A stretch of DNA of 64,000 nucleotides from Mesosutterella porci (GTDB lineage: Bacteria > Pseudomonadota > Gammaproteobacteria > Burkholderiales > Burkholderiaceae_F): assembly GCF_022134585.1 (NCBI RefSeq), contig NZ_JAKNCT010000001.1:1-64000 (forward strand). The letters are read 5' to 3'. How positions within the stretch are numbered: position 1 is the stretch's first letter; every line of letters starts with the position of its first letter. Positions 1-8,583 of the stretch are shown piece after piece. The notes beneath the pieces are model-generated. The model saw only the letters and a list, made by a program, of their open reading frames with translations, had not been told where the DNA came from and made no database searches. Made by a program: the position numbers and the translations under genes.

Positions 1-454
<454 letters not shown>

Positions 455-639
455 TCACTGCTGTTACTGCTGCCCTGTTTCCAGGGCGTCGCGCTCAAAA
501 TCATCGACTGGTGATGCGAAAGCTTCCTGCGAAGCCTTCTATCTTCCATTCGTTTTTTTTCGAGCACCTGATTTCTTTTGAGCGGAACTCCCGAAGGAAT
601 TCCTGAGGCTCTCAAAAACCAGATGCCCACGCTTATCGG

Positions 640-668
640 TTCGTTGTTCAGTTTTTAAAGATCACTGC
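640..668 (-). promoter_or_regulatory. boxA-like antitermination element in the rRNA leader
   Basis: On the minus strand the leader upstream of 16S contains GATCTTTAAAAACTGAACAA. It is followed by CGAACCGATAAGCGTGGGC, which is the usual layout of Burkholderiales rRNA leaders. The TCTTTAAAAA core resembles the Nus-factor boxA. The assignment rests on position and resemblance only. Confidence 0.6.
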
Positions 669-713
669 GCTTTTGATTTGGAACAGATCCGCGTCAATCG
701 CGACAGGATTGTT

Positions 714-742
714 ATCTTACACGTTCAATTTTAAAAATGCAA
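714..742 (-). promoter_or_regulatory. probable rRNA operon promoter
   Basis: On the minus strand a -35-like TTGCAT (737-742) and a -10-like TAAGAT (714-719) are separated by exactly 17 bases, within an A/T-rich stretch resembling an UP element. It lies about 260 bases upstream of the 16S 5' end, a normal leader length. Each box matches the consensus only partly, so other start sites are possible. Confidence 0.45.
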
Positions 743-823
743 ATATTTTTTTGATGCCCTGCCTAAAGGCGCTCAGCTCTGCTTTAATTAACCAGGAAAC
801 AGTAGATAAACAGGAAACCAACC

Positions 824-1315
824 ATGACAACGTTATCCATGATTGTGGCCCGATCCAAAAACGGCGTTATCGGCAACCGCGGAAGCATCCCCTGGCACAT
901 TTCAGCCGATTTGAAATTTTTCAAAAAAGTAACCTTAGGACACCCCATCATTATGGGGTGGCGCACCTGGGAGTCCATCGGCAGGCCCCTGCCCGGACGC
1001 AAGAATATCGTTTTGTCCCGCACCCATACTGAACAGATAGACGGCATTACGATCGTTAGAACCCTTGAAGACGCTCTCCGGCTCATCCCCGAAGAGGAAA
1101 AGGCTTTCGTAATAGGGGGAGCCGAAACCTACAGAGCCGCTCTGCCCAGGCTCTCCGAAGCCTACATCACTGAAATCGACCAGGAGTTCGACGGCGACAC
1201 ATATTTCACAATCACGAACCCTGAAAAATGGACCATTGAAAAGCTGGGGTCCTTCACCGACGGCGGATGCACGGGCACCTTCACCCGTTGGACAAAGAAA
1301 CCCGACACAAAATGA
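824..1315 (+). CDS. folA: Dihydrofolate reductase
   Basis: Reduces dihydrofolate to tetrahydrofolate with NADPH in the cytoplasm, feeding thymidylate and one-carbon metabolism. It has 163 residues, the usual chromosomal FolA length. IPWHISADLKFF places the catalytic Asp at residue 29, ESIGRPLPGRKNIVLSR follows at about 50-66, and FVIGGAETY near 104-112 is the cofactor-binding Gly-Gly region. In E. coli FolA the NADPH 2'-phosphate is contacted by Arg44 and His45; here those positions are Trp46 and Arg47. A CAGGAAAC ribosome-binding site lies upstream of the ATG. The gene is divergent from the rRNA operon and stands alone. Confidence 0.95.
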   Translation: MTTLSMIVARSKNGVIGNRGSIPWHISADLKFFKKVTLGHPIIMGWRTWESIGRPLPGRKNIVLSRTHTEQIDGITIVRTLEDALRLIPEEEKAFVIGGAETYRAALPRLSEAYITEIDQEFDGDTYFTITNPEKWTIEKLGSFTDGGCTGTFTRWTKKPDTK

Positions 1316-1422
1316 AATAGTTTTCAACGCTCTTTTTCGACGATCAGCACCATAATCAAAAAAGAAGGAACCGGGAGCACCTTCAACGGTCTCATTGCCC
1401 GGTCCCCACCAAGGAGCGGATC

Positions 1423-1842
1423 ATGAAACGCCTACTTATCATTACTGCGGTCACGACTCTTGCGGCTGCATTATCAGCCCCTGCAATAGCCGGGCCCGGA
1501 CCGCACAGGGGTCCGGGATGGGGGGCGCCGCCGCCCGCGTGGACAGCGCCCGCTCCGGGCCATTGGGACAGAGGCTATCGCCCGTACCATCACCATTACT
1601 ACCATAACGACTGGGGCTGGGCCTGGCCGCTTGGTGTTGGAGCCGCAGTGCTAGCGACCGCCGCTGTGCTTAACATCGGATCTTCAGCAACAAAGTACGT
1701 TGAGATCAACACGCCTCAGCCTGCGGCTGCTCTCCCTCCGCCCCCTCCAGCAGCGGACTATTTTTACTGCCCGGCAAGCCATGGCTATTACCCCACAGTA
1801 CCGCGTTGTCCGACGGGCTGGCTGAAAATCAGCACTCAGTGA
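1423..1842 (+). CDS. Small secreted proline/histidine-rich protein, function unknown
   Basis: 139 residues. The N-terminus MKRLLIITAVTTLAAALSA is a clear Sec signal peptide with a likely cut after AIA near residue 23. The mature part is rich in Pro, Gly, His, Tyr and Trp. It has an HHHYYHNDWGW stretch at about 52-62, a single hydrophobic segment near 65-85, a PPPPPPAA linker and a C-terminal block with two Cys (YYPTVPRCPTGW). The C-terminal pattern resembles small periplasmic or outer-membrane proteins common in Burkholderiales, but I know no assigned function. A good ribosome-binding site (AAGGAG) precedes the ATG, and a rho-independent terminator follows. Confidence 0.8.
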   Translation: MKRLLIITAVTTLAAALSAPAIAGPGPHRGPGWGAPPPAWTAPAPGHWDRGYRPYHHHYYHNDWGWAWPLGVGAAVLATAAVLNIGSSATKYVEINTPQPAAALPPPPPAADYFYCPASHGYYPTVPRCPTGWLKISTQ

Positions 1843-1868
1843 AAAGCGTGTCCTTGGGCAACTTCAGA

Positions 1869-1899
1869 CAGGGCCGGAATAATCCGGCTCTGTTTTTTT
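1869..1899 (+). terminator. Rho-independent terminator after the small secreted protein
   Basis: A ten-base stem (1869-1878 with 1883-1892, one G-T pair), a four-base ATAA loop and a run of seven T. Confidence 0.85.
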
Positions 1900-1945
1900 G
1901 CTCTTCCTTATCTTTTACTGCACTCAATCATTCAGGCAAAGCTTA

Positions 1946-3433
1946 AGAAAAAGGTTCTTCACGGTATACCGGGAAAGGCTGGTACCCACAGCCCTGATTT
2001 CAACACAGCGGCATAGTCTGGAAGGCTTCTCCATGGAGACGGGTTCCTTCCGGGGAAAATTGACTTGATTTTCAGTACAAAATACTCAAAGTCTCTGAAG
2101 CCGTATGCCATTCGCCTGAGCACTTTGATCGCGTTGTTCGCTCTTTCAAGGGGGCCGGTACCCCGTTTGAACTTCCCGGCATTGACAATGCCTTCTGCGC
2201 GGCGGCCGAGCATTTTGGCAAATCTCCGTGCCGGACTGAAATCATGTTTCTCAGCTGCAGCCTCCAGCAGGTTTTTTGTTTTTTGTAATTCCTCACGAGC
2301 CGGAACCTCCGAACGGCAGCACCATATTCTTCGGATTAAATCGGCAATCGGGTAGAGGGAAGCCAGTAGCTCGTTGTCGGCCTTCAGACGGTTCAACTGC
2401 TCCTGTCTGTCGACCTGCAGATCGTCCGGCCGCCGCGCAAGCACCCATTCCGCGCTTTTCAAATCGGAGAGCTTCCTGACCAGACCGGCTCTGCTTTCCC
2501 TCGTTTCCTCGTTCTCCCGGATTTTGCTGTTTTTACGAAGTTCCTTCCGTATCTGCTCACGGATGACGGTCTTGGCCTCAGTCAGGACCTCCTTGATAAA
2601 ATTGGCCATGACGTGGAAAAGGTCATAGACCGCGACCGCCCCCTTCAGGTGATCCTTCACCATCCGAGGATATGCGGCGTTCATGTCGCAGGATGCGGAC
2701 TGGATCTGGCCGGAGGCGTGGTGTTGCCGCAGGAGTTCAAAGAAGGGCTCCACGTCTCTGCGGCTTTTTCCCTTTCCTACCCACAGGATGCGCCTTGTGT
2801 CCAGATCCATGACGACCGTTGCGTACCGATGTCCCTTATGGACGGCGAATTCGTCAATGGCCAGGTGTTTCACACCGGTGAAATCAACTTTCTGGAATAA
2901 AGACTTGAGGAGAACCTTGTCACAAGCCTTGACCGTGTCCCAGCCCAGGCGGTCGTGGGCGGCTGCATCGTTGATGGACACACGGAGCCGGAGCAGGGAT
3001 GGGATGTTAGCGATCATCAGATTCGTCAGCCTGGATCGCTGGCTGACCCAGGGCAGGCGTTCCGTCCTATGACAGCCGCAGCTGCATTGAACCCGCCGGG
3101 CTTCAAAGTGAACGTACACGCGTTCCCGCGTCATCAGAGGCGCGTCTCTCACAATCCGTCGCGTGCTTTCGTGAATTGAGGAACACCGTTTACCGCAAGC
3201 GGGGCAGACTGCTTCGCACACAGGTTCCAAGTAGATGTGAATGCTTCCGTCCGCTCCTCGTTTCATGTCTTTGATGAAAGAACCGGGGCAGCGGAGCTGG
3301 GAGAGAAAATCGAGTTTGGGCGGCAGGGATGAATTTGTTAAACTGGACAAAGCAGTGGCGTCGTTACATTGACAGTGTGGTGACTTCAATGATCTTAACG
3401 GCGTTCACCGCCTTTTGTTTTGGTCCTTTTTCT
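1946..3433 (-). mobile_element. ISL3-family insertion sequence (ends approximate)
   Basis: One transposase gene fills the element. Short inverted copies of AGAAAAAGG lie just outside the gene at 1946-1954 and, inverted, at 3425-3433, and they are my best guess for the terminal repeats. I see no matching 8-base target duplication directly outside them, so the true ends may differ by some bases or the duplication may have decayed. The element sits between the small secreted protein gene and the M48 protease gene and interrupts neither. Confidence 0.6.
1959..3389 (-). CDS. ISL3-family transposase
   Basis: 476 residues, in the range of ISL3 transposases. The N-terminal part holds a zinc-ribbon-like cluster (CEAVCPACGKRC near 59-70 and VQCSCGCHRTERLPW near 100-114), followed by a helix-turn-helix region. 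The catalytic core follows the DDE pattern: LAIDEFAVHKGHRYATVV gives the first Asp, ASCDMNAAYPRMV the second, and GPLERANNAIKVLRRMAYGFRDFEYF the Glu. The frame is open throughout, so the transposase may be functional. The longest frame starts with TTG. An internal ATG at codon 42 would remove residues before the zinc cluster, so I keep the longer form with some doubt. Confidence 0.9.
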   Translation of the reverse strand: MKSPHCQCNDATALSSLTNSSLPPKLDFLSQLRCPGSFIKDMKRGADGSIHIYLEPVCEAVCPACGKRCSSIHESTRRIVRDAPLMTRERVYVHFEARRVQCSCGCHRTERLPWVSQRSRLTNLMIANIPSLLRLRVSINDAAAHDRLGWDTVKACDKVLLKSLFQKVDFTGVKHLAIDEFAVHKGHRYATVVMDLDTRRILWVGKGKSRRDVEPFFELLRQHHASGQIQSASCDMNAAYPRMVKDHLKGAVAVYDLFHVMANFIKEVLTEAKTVIREQIRKELRKNSKIRENEETRESRAGLVRKLSDLKSAEWVLARRPDDLQVDRQEQLNRLKADNELLASLYPIADLIRRIWCCRSEVPAREELQKTKNLLEAAAEKHDFSPARRFAKMLGRRAEGIVNAGKFKRGTGPLERANNAIKVLRRMAYGFRDFEYFVLKIKSIFPGRNPSPWRSLPDYAAVLKSGLWVPAFPGIP

Positions 3434-3549
3434 AGTCCCGAATTCCCTGATCCAGAAAACGCTTCAAATGGCTCGCTGCAGGCTGCTTGCGAGCGAGAGC
3501 GATATTCGGATTTGAGGTAGTTCTTCCCGCTATTCCTTGAAGCACCTAT

Positions 3550-4284
3550 ATGTCTGTCAAAACCGTTTTTTTAATAGCCGCTGCAGCGCTTCCCCTTACT
3601 CTTACGGGCTGCGGCAGCATGGAGTCGTTGGGTTCCGAGCAGGACATCATCGCCTCGGCGACGCAGAGCTGTCAGAAGCTTGACGCCAAAAGTCAGATCA
3701 CAACGCGATACGACTCCCGCATGCGCGTGATCCGCCAGGGACTGCCTGAAGTGGTGAACGGGCAGACCCTCAACTATAAGGTCTACCAAACCAAGGACAT
3801 GAACGCCTTCGCAATGCCAAACGGCTGCGTTAGGGTCTACTCCGCCCTGCTGGACCGGCTCAACAACGATGAGGTGCGTGCAGTTTTGGGACACGAGATC
3901 GGACACGTCGCGCTCAGGCACAGCGTGCAGCAGTACCGAACCAACAATGGAGTCGCCCTGGGCATGTCGGCCGCCAACGCCATCGGCTCGGTCTTGGGCC
4001 TGGGCGGCACGGGCAGCGAACTTCTCGAACGCGTGACCTACTCCGCAATCAGCGCCCAGTACTCCCAGAGGCTTGAGACTGAAGCGGACAACTACAGCGT
4101 CGACCTTCTTCTTCACGAGAAGAACGGAAGGCAGAAGGCCCTTGCCATGGCCTCGGCTCTGAGAAAGATCTCGACCGAGGGCCAGGGCTCGACCATGCTT
4201 CAAAAAATGTTCGGCGACCACCCGGACACGGCCGAGCGCATCAAAAACGTAGAGGACCGCGTTAAGGCTTCCGGCGTCCGTTAG
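3550..4284 (+). CDS. M48-family metalloprotease lipoprotein (LoiP/YggG-like)
   Basis: A membrane-anchored periplasmic zinc protease likely to act in envelope protein quality control. 244 residues. The N-terminus ends in LPLTLTGC, a lipobox with Cys21 as the lipidated residue. HEIGH at 115-119 supplies two zinc ligands and ETEAD at 176-180 the third. NAFAMPNGCVRVYSALLDRL at about 85-104 is the usual M48 region before the active site. There are no further membrane segments, which separates it from HtpX. It stands alone between the insertion sequence and a convergent operon. Confidence 0.88.
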   Translation: MSVKTVFLIAAAALPLTLTGCGSMESLGSEQDIIASATQSCQKLDAKSQITTRYDSRMRVIRQGLPEVVNGQTLNYKVYQTKDMNAFAMPNGCVRVYSALLDRLNNDEVRAVLGHEIGHVALRHSVQQYRTNNGVALGMSAANAIGSVLGLGGTGSELLERVTYSAISAQYSQRLETEADNYSVDLLLHEKNGRQKALAMASALRKISTEGQGSTMLQKMFGDHPDTAERIKNVEDRVKASGVR

Positions 4285-4315
4285 GACTGTGCCGGATCCG
4301 GCTCCTGATTGCTTC

Positions 4316-4341
4316 AGCCCCGGACGCTACGATCCGGGGCT
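4316..4341. terminator. Hairpin between convergent genes
   Basis: A perfect nine-base stem (4316-4324 with 4333-4341) with an eight-base loop, in the gap between the M48 gene and the M20 gene, which converge. No strong T run follows on either strand within the first bases, so termination is inferred mainly from position. Confidence 0.5.
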
Positions 4342-4366
4342 GATCCCGCTTAAAAAAGCCTCCTCA

Positions 4367-5557
4367 CTAGATTTCGATTTCGCAAAGAATGGCCGCGAGG
4401 AGCCGCGCGCGCTCTAGCAGCGAGCTTTCGAGCGCGTACTCCCGGACCGTGTGATTGAACTCCCCTTTCACTCCCAGGGCGCAAACGACCGGAACGCCGG
4501 CTTTTACGAGGTAGGCGGAATCCGATCCCCCGCCCACGGCTTTCGCCAGCATCGCAGGAAATCCGTGACGCTGCGCGATGGCGTTGATCTTTTCAAAAAG
4601 CGCTTCAGACCCGGCCGTCCGCTCCATCGCAGCGAGCCGGCATGTCAGGGTAAGCGACCCATGGGTGTCCGGCACCAGGCTGCTGGTGGCAATGTCCCGC
4701 AGGGCACTTTCCACCCTTTCGAATTCGGCCTCGGTCCGATAGCGCACGTCAATGACGCACCAGGCCTTCTCCGCGATCGCGTTGGCGGCGGTTCCCCCTC
4801 CGACCATCCCGGGATTGAGCGTCGTGCCTTTTCCCCAATCGGTGAGCGCGCTGATTTTAAGAATCTTCGAGGCGAGCTCGACGATGGCACTCCGCCCGTC
4901 CTGCGGGTTGTTGCCCGCGTGGGCTCCGATGCCTTTCACCTCAAGTCGGAAAAAGGCGGCCCCCTTCCTCTCTACCACCACGGAGTTGTCAGGGTAGCTC
5001 GTCTCCAAGTTGAAGCCGCAAAGCGCTCCCTTCGCCTCTCGCACCAGATCTTCCGCCGCGCCTGAGCTGCCGTGTCCTACCTCTTCATCGCCCGGCAGAA
5101 GAACTTTCACGGGCAGGCGGTTCCAGCCCGCCTCGATTAGCTCCTTGAGGGCGTAGAGCATCACCGTAACGCCGCCCTTCATGTCCAGGGCCCCGGGGCC
5201 GGCCACCCGCCCGTCACGAACCGTGAAGGGTCGGGCCGCGGCCTCACCGTCCGGGAATACGGTATCGAGGTGACCCAACAGCGCGACGAAGGGCTTTGAC
5301 GTATCGCCCCGCTCAGCGACAAGGAAGTTCCCCGCCTTTTCATATTCATGGAAACGCACGCGAAAGCCCAGCGACTCGAGGAAGACCTGCACGCGCCTCC
5401 CGCAAGCATCCACGCCGGCTTTGTTTCTGGACCCGCAGTCACTGTTCACCAGATCTTGCCAGGTGTCCAGCATCAGCTGCTTTTCTGCGGCAAGTGCAGC
5501 GAACACCTGCCCCAGGTTCACCGGGACCGGCACAGCTTTTACCTCTGGCGCTTTCAT
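4367..5557 (-). CDS. M20-family metallopeptidase (carboxypeptidase G2-like amidohydrolase)
   Basis: A cytoplasmic di-zinc hydrolase that removes an acyl or amino-acid group from an amide bond. 396 residues. GHLDTVF gives His96 and the catalytic Asp98, PGALDMKGG the bridging Asp125, and LPGDEEVGHGSS the general base Glu158 and the zinc ligand Glu159. A dimerisation domain with ERKGAAFFRLEVKGIGAHAG follows, and a C-terminal GVKGEFNHTVREY supplies the last His. The ATG overlaps the TGA of the upstream racemase gene by four bases (ATGA), which indicates translational coupling. The neighbour suggests the substrate is an N-acyl (for example N-succinyl) amino acid. Other options are a glutamyl or folate-type carboxypeptidase or a plain aminoacylase. 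Confidence 0.88.
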   Translation of the reverse strand: MKAPEVKAVPVPVNLGQVFAALAAEKQLMLDTWQDLVNSDCGSRNKAGVDACGRRVQVFLESLGFRVRFHEYEKAGNFLVAERGDTSKPFVALLGHLDTVFPDGEAAARPFTVRDGRVAGPGALDMKGGVTVMLYALKELIEAGWNRLPVKVLLPGDEEVGHGSSGAAEDLVREAKGALCGFNLETSYPDNSVVVERKGAAFFRLEVKGIGAHAGNNPQDGRSAIVELASKILKISALTDWGKGTTLNPGMVGGGTAANAIAEKAWCVIDVRYRTEAEFERVESALRDIATSSLVPDTHGSLTLTCRLAAMERTAGSEALFEKINAIAQRHGFPAMLAKAVGGGSDSAYLVKAGVPVVCALGVKGEFNHTVREYALESSLLERARLLAAILCEIEI

Positions 5558-6693
5558 GAGGCGCTCTCCCTGACGCTTTCCCGGGTGAACTCCCAGGTCC
5601 GCACAGTGTGGCGTTCGATGACGTCCCAGGCGGGCTCAAACCCCGTGCCGGGACGCTGCGGAACCTGGATCTTCGCATTCCGGTCGATGAAGGTGGAAGG
5701 CGTGACGATGTCCTCTGCGTAATAGCGGTCGGAGGACGGGATGTCATTCGGGTAAACGTAGTTCGGGAGCGTCGCCGCGGCGATGTTGTGCCCGCGGGCG
5801 ACCCCGGCGTCGACCATGCCTCCGCACCAGCAGCCCACCCCGTGCACCGCAGAAAGCGCCTGCAGGCGGCGGGCTTCGGTGAGGCCCCCGACGCGGGCGA
5901 CCTTAATGTTGATGATCCGGCAGCTGCCGAGTTCGATGGCCCTGCGCGCCGTCTCCGTAGAATCGATGCTTTCGTCCAGGCATACCGGAGTCCTGATCGC
6001 GGCCTGCAGCTGCGCGTGATCCACAATGTCGTCGCAGGCGAGAGGCTGCTCTATCATGAGAAGCCCGAGCTCGTCCATTCTGCGGAAAAGGTCCAGATCC
6101 TTCAGCGTATAGGCCGAATTGGCGTCCGCCATCAGAACGATGTCCCCAAACTCACGGCGCACAGCCTCGAGATAGGCGATGTCAAAGCCGGGCTTGATCT
6201 TGCACTTGACGCGTCTGTAGCCCTCGGCCCGGTACTTTTCGATTTTCCTGAGGAGCTGCTCGGGCGAAGGCTCAATGCCAAGCGACACGCCGGACTCGAT
6301 TTCGGTACGGACGCCTCCGAGGGCTTTCCATTCCGGGACCCCCTGTTCACGGCTCCAGAGGTCCCAGAGCGCGCAGTCGACCGCGGAGCGTGCCATGCGG
6401 TTGCGGCGAATCCAGGACGAAGCGTCGTAAAACTTCTCCGGACTTTCCACCTCCTCAGCGCGAAGGAGAGCCGGCAGCAGGAACTCTCCAATCACATACC
6501 GCGCGCCCACCGTGGTTTCCTCGTTGTACCAGGGACGCATGAAAGCCGAGCATTCGCCCCAGCCCGTCCGGCCCTCAGGGTCCGTGAGCTCTACGAGCAA
6601 GAAGTCCTTCACCACGCTGTTGCCGAAGCTCGTCCGAAAGCCTGTCTTGAAAATGAGCTTCATCTGCCGAATGACCGCTTTATCGATTCTCAT
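5554..6693 (-). CDS. Enolase-superfamily enzyme, o-succinylbenzoate synthase / N-acylamino-acid racemase type
   Basis: 379 residues from the ATG chosen here. Muconate-lactonizing-enzyme pattern: VKCKIKPG carries the Lys pair 163/165, MADANSAY has Asp190, IEQPL Glu215, CLDES Asp240 and INIKVARVGG Lys264. These are the metal ligands and the two opposed acid/base lysines of the OSBS/NSAR group. No menaquinone genes are near. Coupling to an M20 hydrolase instead suggests racemisation of N-acyl amino acids, so N-acylamino-acid racemase is the likelier role. A longer GTG start (6720) is open, but the ATG at 6693 has AAGAGG just upstream and matches the usual family N-terminus. It follows metQ on the same strand by about 117 bases. 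Confidence 0.85.
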   Translation of the reverse strand: MRIDKAVIRQMKLIFKTGFRTSFGNSVVKDFLLVELTDPEGRTGWGECSAFMRPWYNEETTVGARYVIGEFLLPALLRAEEVESPEKFYDASSWIRRNRMARSAVDCALWDLWSREQGVPEWKALGGVRTEIESGVSLGIEPSPEQLLRKIEKYRAEGYRRVKCKIKPGFDIAYLEAVRREFGDIVLMADANSAYTLKDLDLFRRMDELGLLMIEQPLACDDIVDHAQLQAAIRTPVCLDESIDSTETARRAIELGSCRIINIKVARVGGLTEARRLQALSAVHGVGCWCGGMVDAGVARGHNIAAATLPNYVYPNDIPSSDRYYAEDIVTPSTFIDRNAKIQVPQRPGTGFEPAWDVIERHTVRTWEFTRESVRESAS

Positions 6694-6810
6694 GCCGCCT
6701 CTTGCGAAAATTTTTCTCACACAGGAATGAACAAGAATGGCGGACAGGGCAGGATCTTCGCCCGCCCGGCGCCGCCATCTCAGGGTTTGAGGATAACCGC
6801 AGACATCCGG

Positions 6811-7647
6811 TTACCAGGAAGGCACCAGCGCCCCCTTGAAGGTGTCCTCGATGTACTTCTTCACTTCCGGGGACCGGTAGGCCTCGACCGCCTTCTGGTA
6901 GGCCGGCGTGTTCTCCGTCCCCTTCCTCGCCGCGATCACGTTGACGTACGGGCTGGTCTCCGTGGATTCTGCGAAAATCGAGTCCTTCTTGCTGTTTAGA
7001 CCGGCGGAAATGGCGTAACCCGCATTGATCACGGCCACATCCGAGTCATCGAGCGACCGTGGCAGCTGCGGGGCCTCCAGCTCCACGATCTTGATTTTCT
7101 TCGGGTTAGCCACGACGTCCTTCGGCGTGAGCTTCGAGGCCGGAACGCCCTCCTTCACCTTGATCCACCCCAGCCTCGAGAGCTCCACGAGGGCGCGGCC
7201 CCCGTTCGTGGGATCGTTAGGAATCGTCACGGTGGCGCCGTCGGGCACATCCTTCACGTTCTTGTACCGTTTCGAATATCCCGCGATCGGCGCGAGATAA
7301 GTCTTCGCAATCGGCACGAGATCCGTCTTGTTCTTCGCGTTGAAGTTATCAAGATAAGGCTGGTGCTGGAAAGCGTTGAGATCGATGTCGCCTTGAGCAA
7401 GTGCCGTGTCGACGGCCACGTAGTCGCCGAAAGTCTTCACGGTGATCTTGAGCCCGTTCTTTTCAGCCACCTTGGCCACCTGTTCGGCGATCTGTTCGGA
7501 AGAGCCGGCGGTGACGCCCAGGATAATCTCCTTCTTGTCCGCGGCGGCAGCAGCGGAGGAAGTTGCGCCCTGCTTTTTGCCGCAGGCGGCGAGGAGGACG
7601 GAAGCTGCGGCCGCTGTCGCGGCTCTAATGAAGATACGGCGCTTCAT
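6811..7647 (-). CDS. metQ: MetQ/NlpA-family methionine-binding lipoprotein (first copy)
   Basis: The periplasmic substrate-binding lipoprotein of a methionine (D- or L-) ABC importer. 278 residues. The signal ends in SVLLAAC, so Cys22 is lipidated, and an Ala/Ser linker follows. NAFQHQPYLDNFN, IPNDPTNGGRAL, IVELEAPQLPRSLDDSDVAVINAGYA and SPYVNVIAARKG are the conserved MetQ binding-site blocks. The ribosome-binding site CAGGGAGA lies about eight bases before the ATG. The membrane (MetI) and ATPase (MetN) partners are absent from this window. The gene heads a minus-strand cluster with the racemase and the M20 hydrolase. The ligand could be another amino acid or an acylated one. Confidence 0.93.
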   Translation of the reverse strand: MKRRIFIRAATAAAASVLLAACGKKQGATSSAAAAADKKEIILGVTAGSSEQIAEQVAKVAEKNGLKITVKTFGDYVAVDTALAQGDIDLNAFQHQPYLDNFNAKNKTDLVPIAKTYLAPIAGYSKRYKNVKDVPDGATVTIPNDPTNGGRALVELSRLGWIKVKEGVPASKLTPKDVVANPKKIKIVELEAPQLPRSLDDSDVAVINAGYAISAGLNSKKDSIFAESTETSPYVNVIAARKGTENTPAYQKAVEAYRSPEVKKYIEDTFKGALVPSW

Positions 7648-7893
7648 GTTTTATTTCTCCCTGAGAATTCAACTGGCTCGGAAAAAGGCCCGAGCGTTTT
7701 CCTTTTAAAATAAGAGCAATTTTTTGCCGGGGCCCGCCCTGCCTGCCTTTTCCCCGGACCCTTGGAAAAGATCCGATAAGGCGCCCGGGGCCCGCGGCTG
7801 GAGAAATTATGACCCGAAAGGAGGCAGGACGTCGGCGAAGCCCCCGCCGGTATTACAACATGGGTCAAGCCCAAAGAATTTAAGGATCGAGCG

Positions 7894-8541
7894 ATGAACC
7901 GGATTGAAGCATTTACGCTCACGGACTGGATTCCCACGAACTGTTATTTTCTGGAAAACGAAAAGGGCGCGGGACTCCTCATTGATCCGGGCGCTGAACC
8001 CGGCCGGCTGCTCACTGAACTCGAAAAACGCGGCCTCCGGCCTCATGCGATTGCCATCACCCACGGCCATTTCGACCATATCGGCGCGGTGCCCGAGCTG
8101 CTGGAGACGCTTCAAGTCCCGGTTTTCATCAGCGGCAAAGGGCGCCTGTACCTTGAAAACCCGCTTTGGAACCTCTCGGCCGCGGCCGGCTCTCCGATGA
8201 CCCTCAAAAGCCCCCTGATCCGATATTTTGACCCCGGAACCGAAATCGTCCTGCCGGGAGTGCCCGAGCTCAGCCTCGAGACGATCCCCGCCCCGGGCCA
8301 CACCGCTGACGGAACGGTTTTCTATTCCAAAAATGACGGAGCGGCCTTCGTCGGGGACACCATTTTCCGCGGGTCCGTCGGGCGGACTGACCTGCCAGGA
8401 GGAAGCTCCGCCGACCTTTTGAAAACGCTGAGGCAGCTGCTGAGAAAGCTGCCTCATGACACGCGCCTTTTCTGCGGGCACGGAGAGCCGACGACGCTTT
8501 CGCACGAACAGCCGGCGCTCTCCGAGCTGACTCAGTCTTAA
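7894..8541 (+). CDS. MBL-fold metallo-hydrolase (glyoxalase II-like)
   Basis: 215 residues, the short single-domain glyoxalase II-like form found in many bacteria. ITHGHFDHIGA gives the HxHxDH zinc motif at 57-62, IPAPGHTADGT the next His, FVGDTIFRGSVGRTDLPGG the bridging Asp and substrate loop, and FCGHGEPTTLSHE the last His. It is likely a cytoplasmic thioester hydrolase, but the substrate cannot be set from sequence. AAGGA lies seven bases before the ATG. It is divergent from metQ and followed 42 bases later by the Dus gene on the same strand. Confidence 0.88.
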   Translation: MNRIEAFTLTDWIPTNCYFLENEKGAGLLIDPGAEPGRLLTELEKRGLRPHAIAITHGHFDHIGAVPELLETLQVPVFISGKGRLYLENPLWNLSAAAGSPMTLKSPLIRYFDPGTEIVLPGVPELSLETIPAPGHTADGTVFYSKNDGAAFVGDTIFRGSVGRTDLPGGSSADLLKTLRQLLRKLPHDTRLFCGHGEPTTLSHEQPALSELTQS

Positions 8542-8583
8542 AATGCTTTTTTCCGCTTAAACCTTGAAGTCCGCCGCAGTCTT

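Noticed and set aside
7648-7893. Possible SAM-type riboswitch before metQ
   Set aside because: The leader has a simple hairpin (GCTCGG/CCGAGC), but I could not find the conserved core of any SAM riboswitch class.
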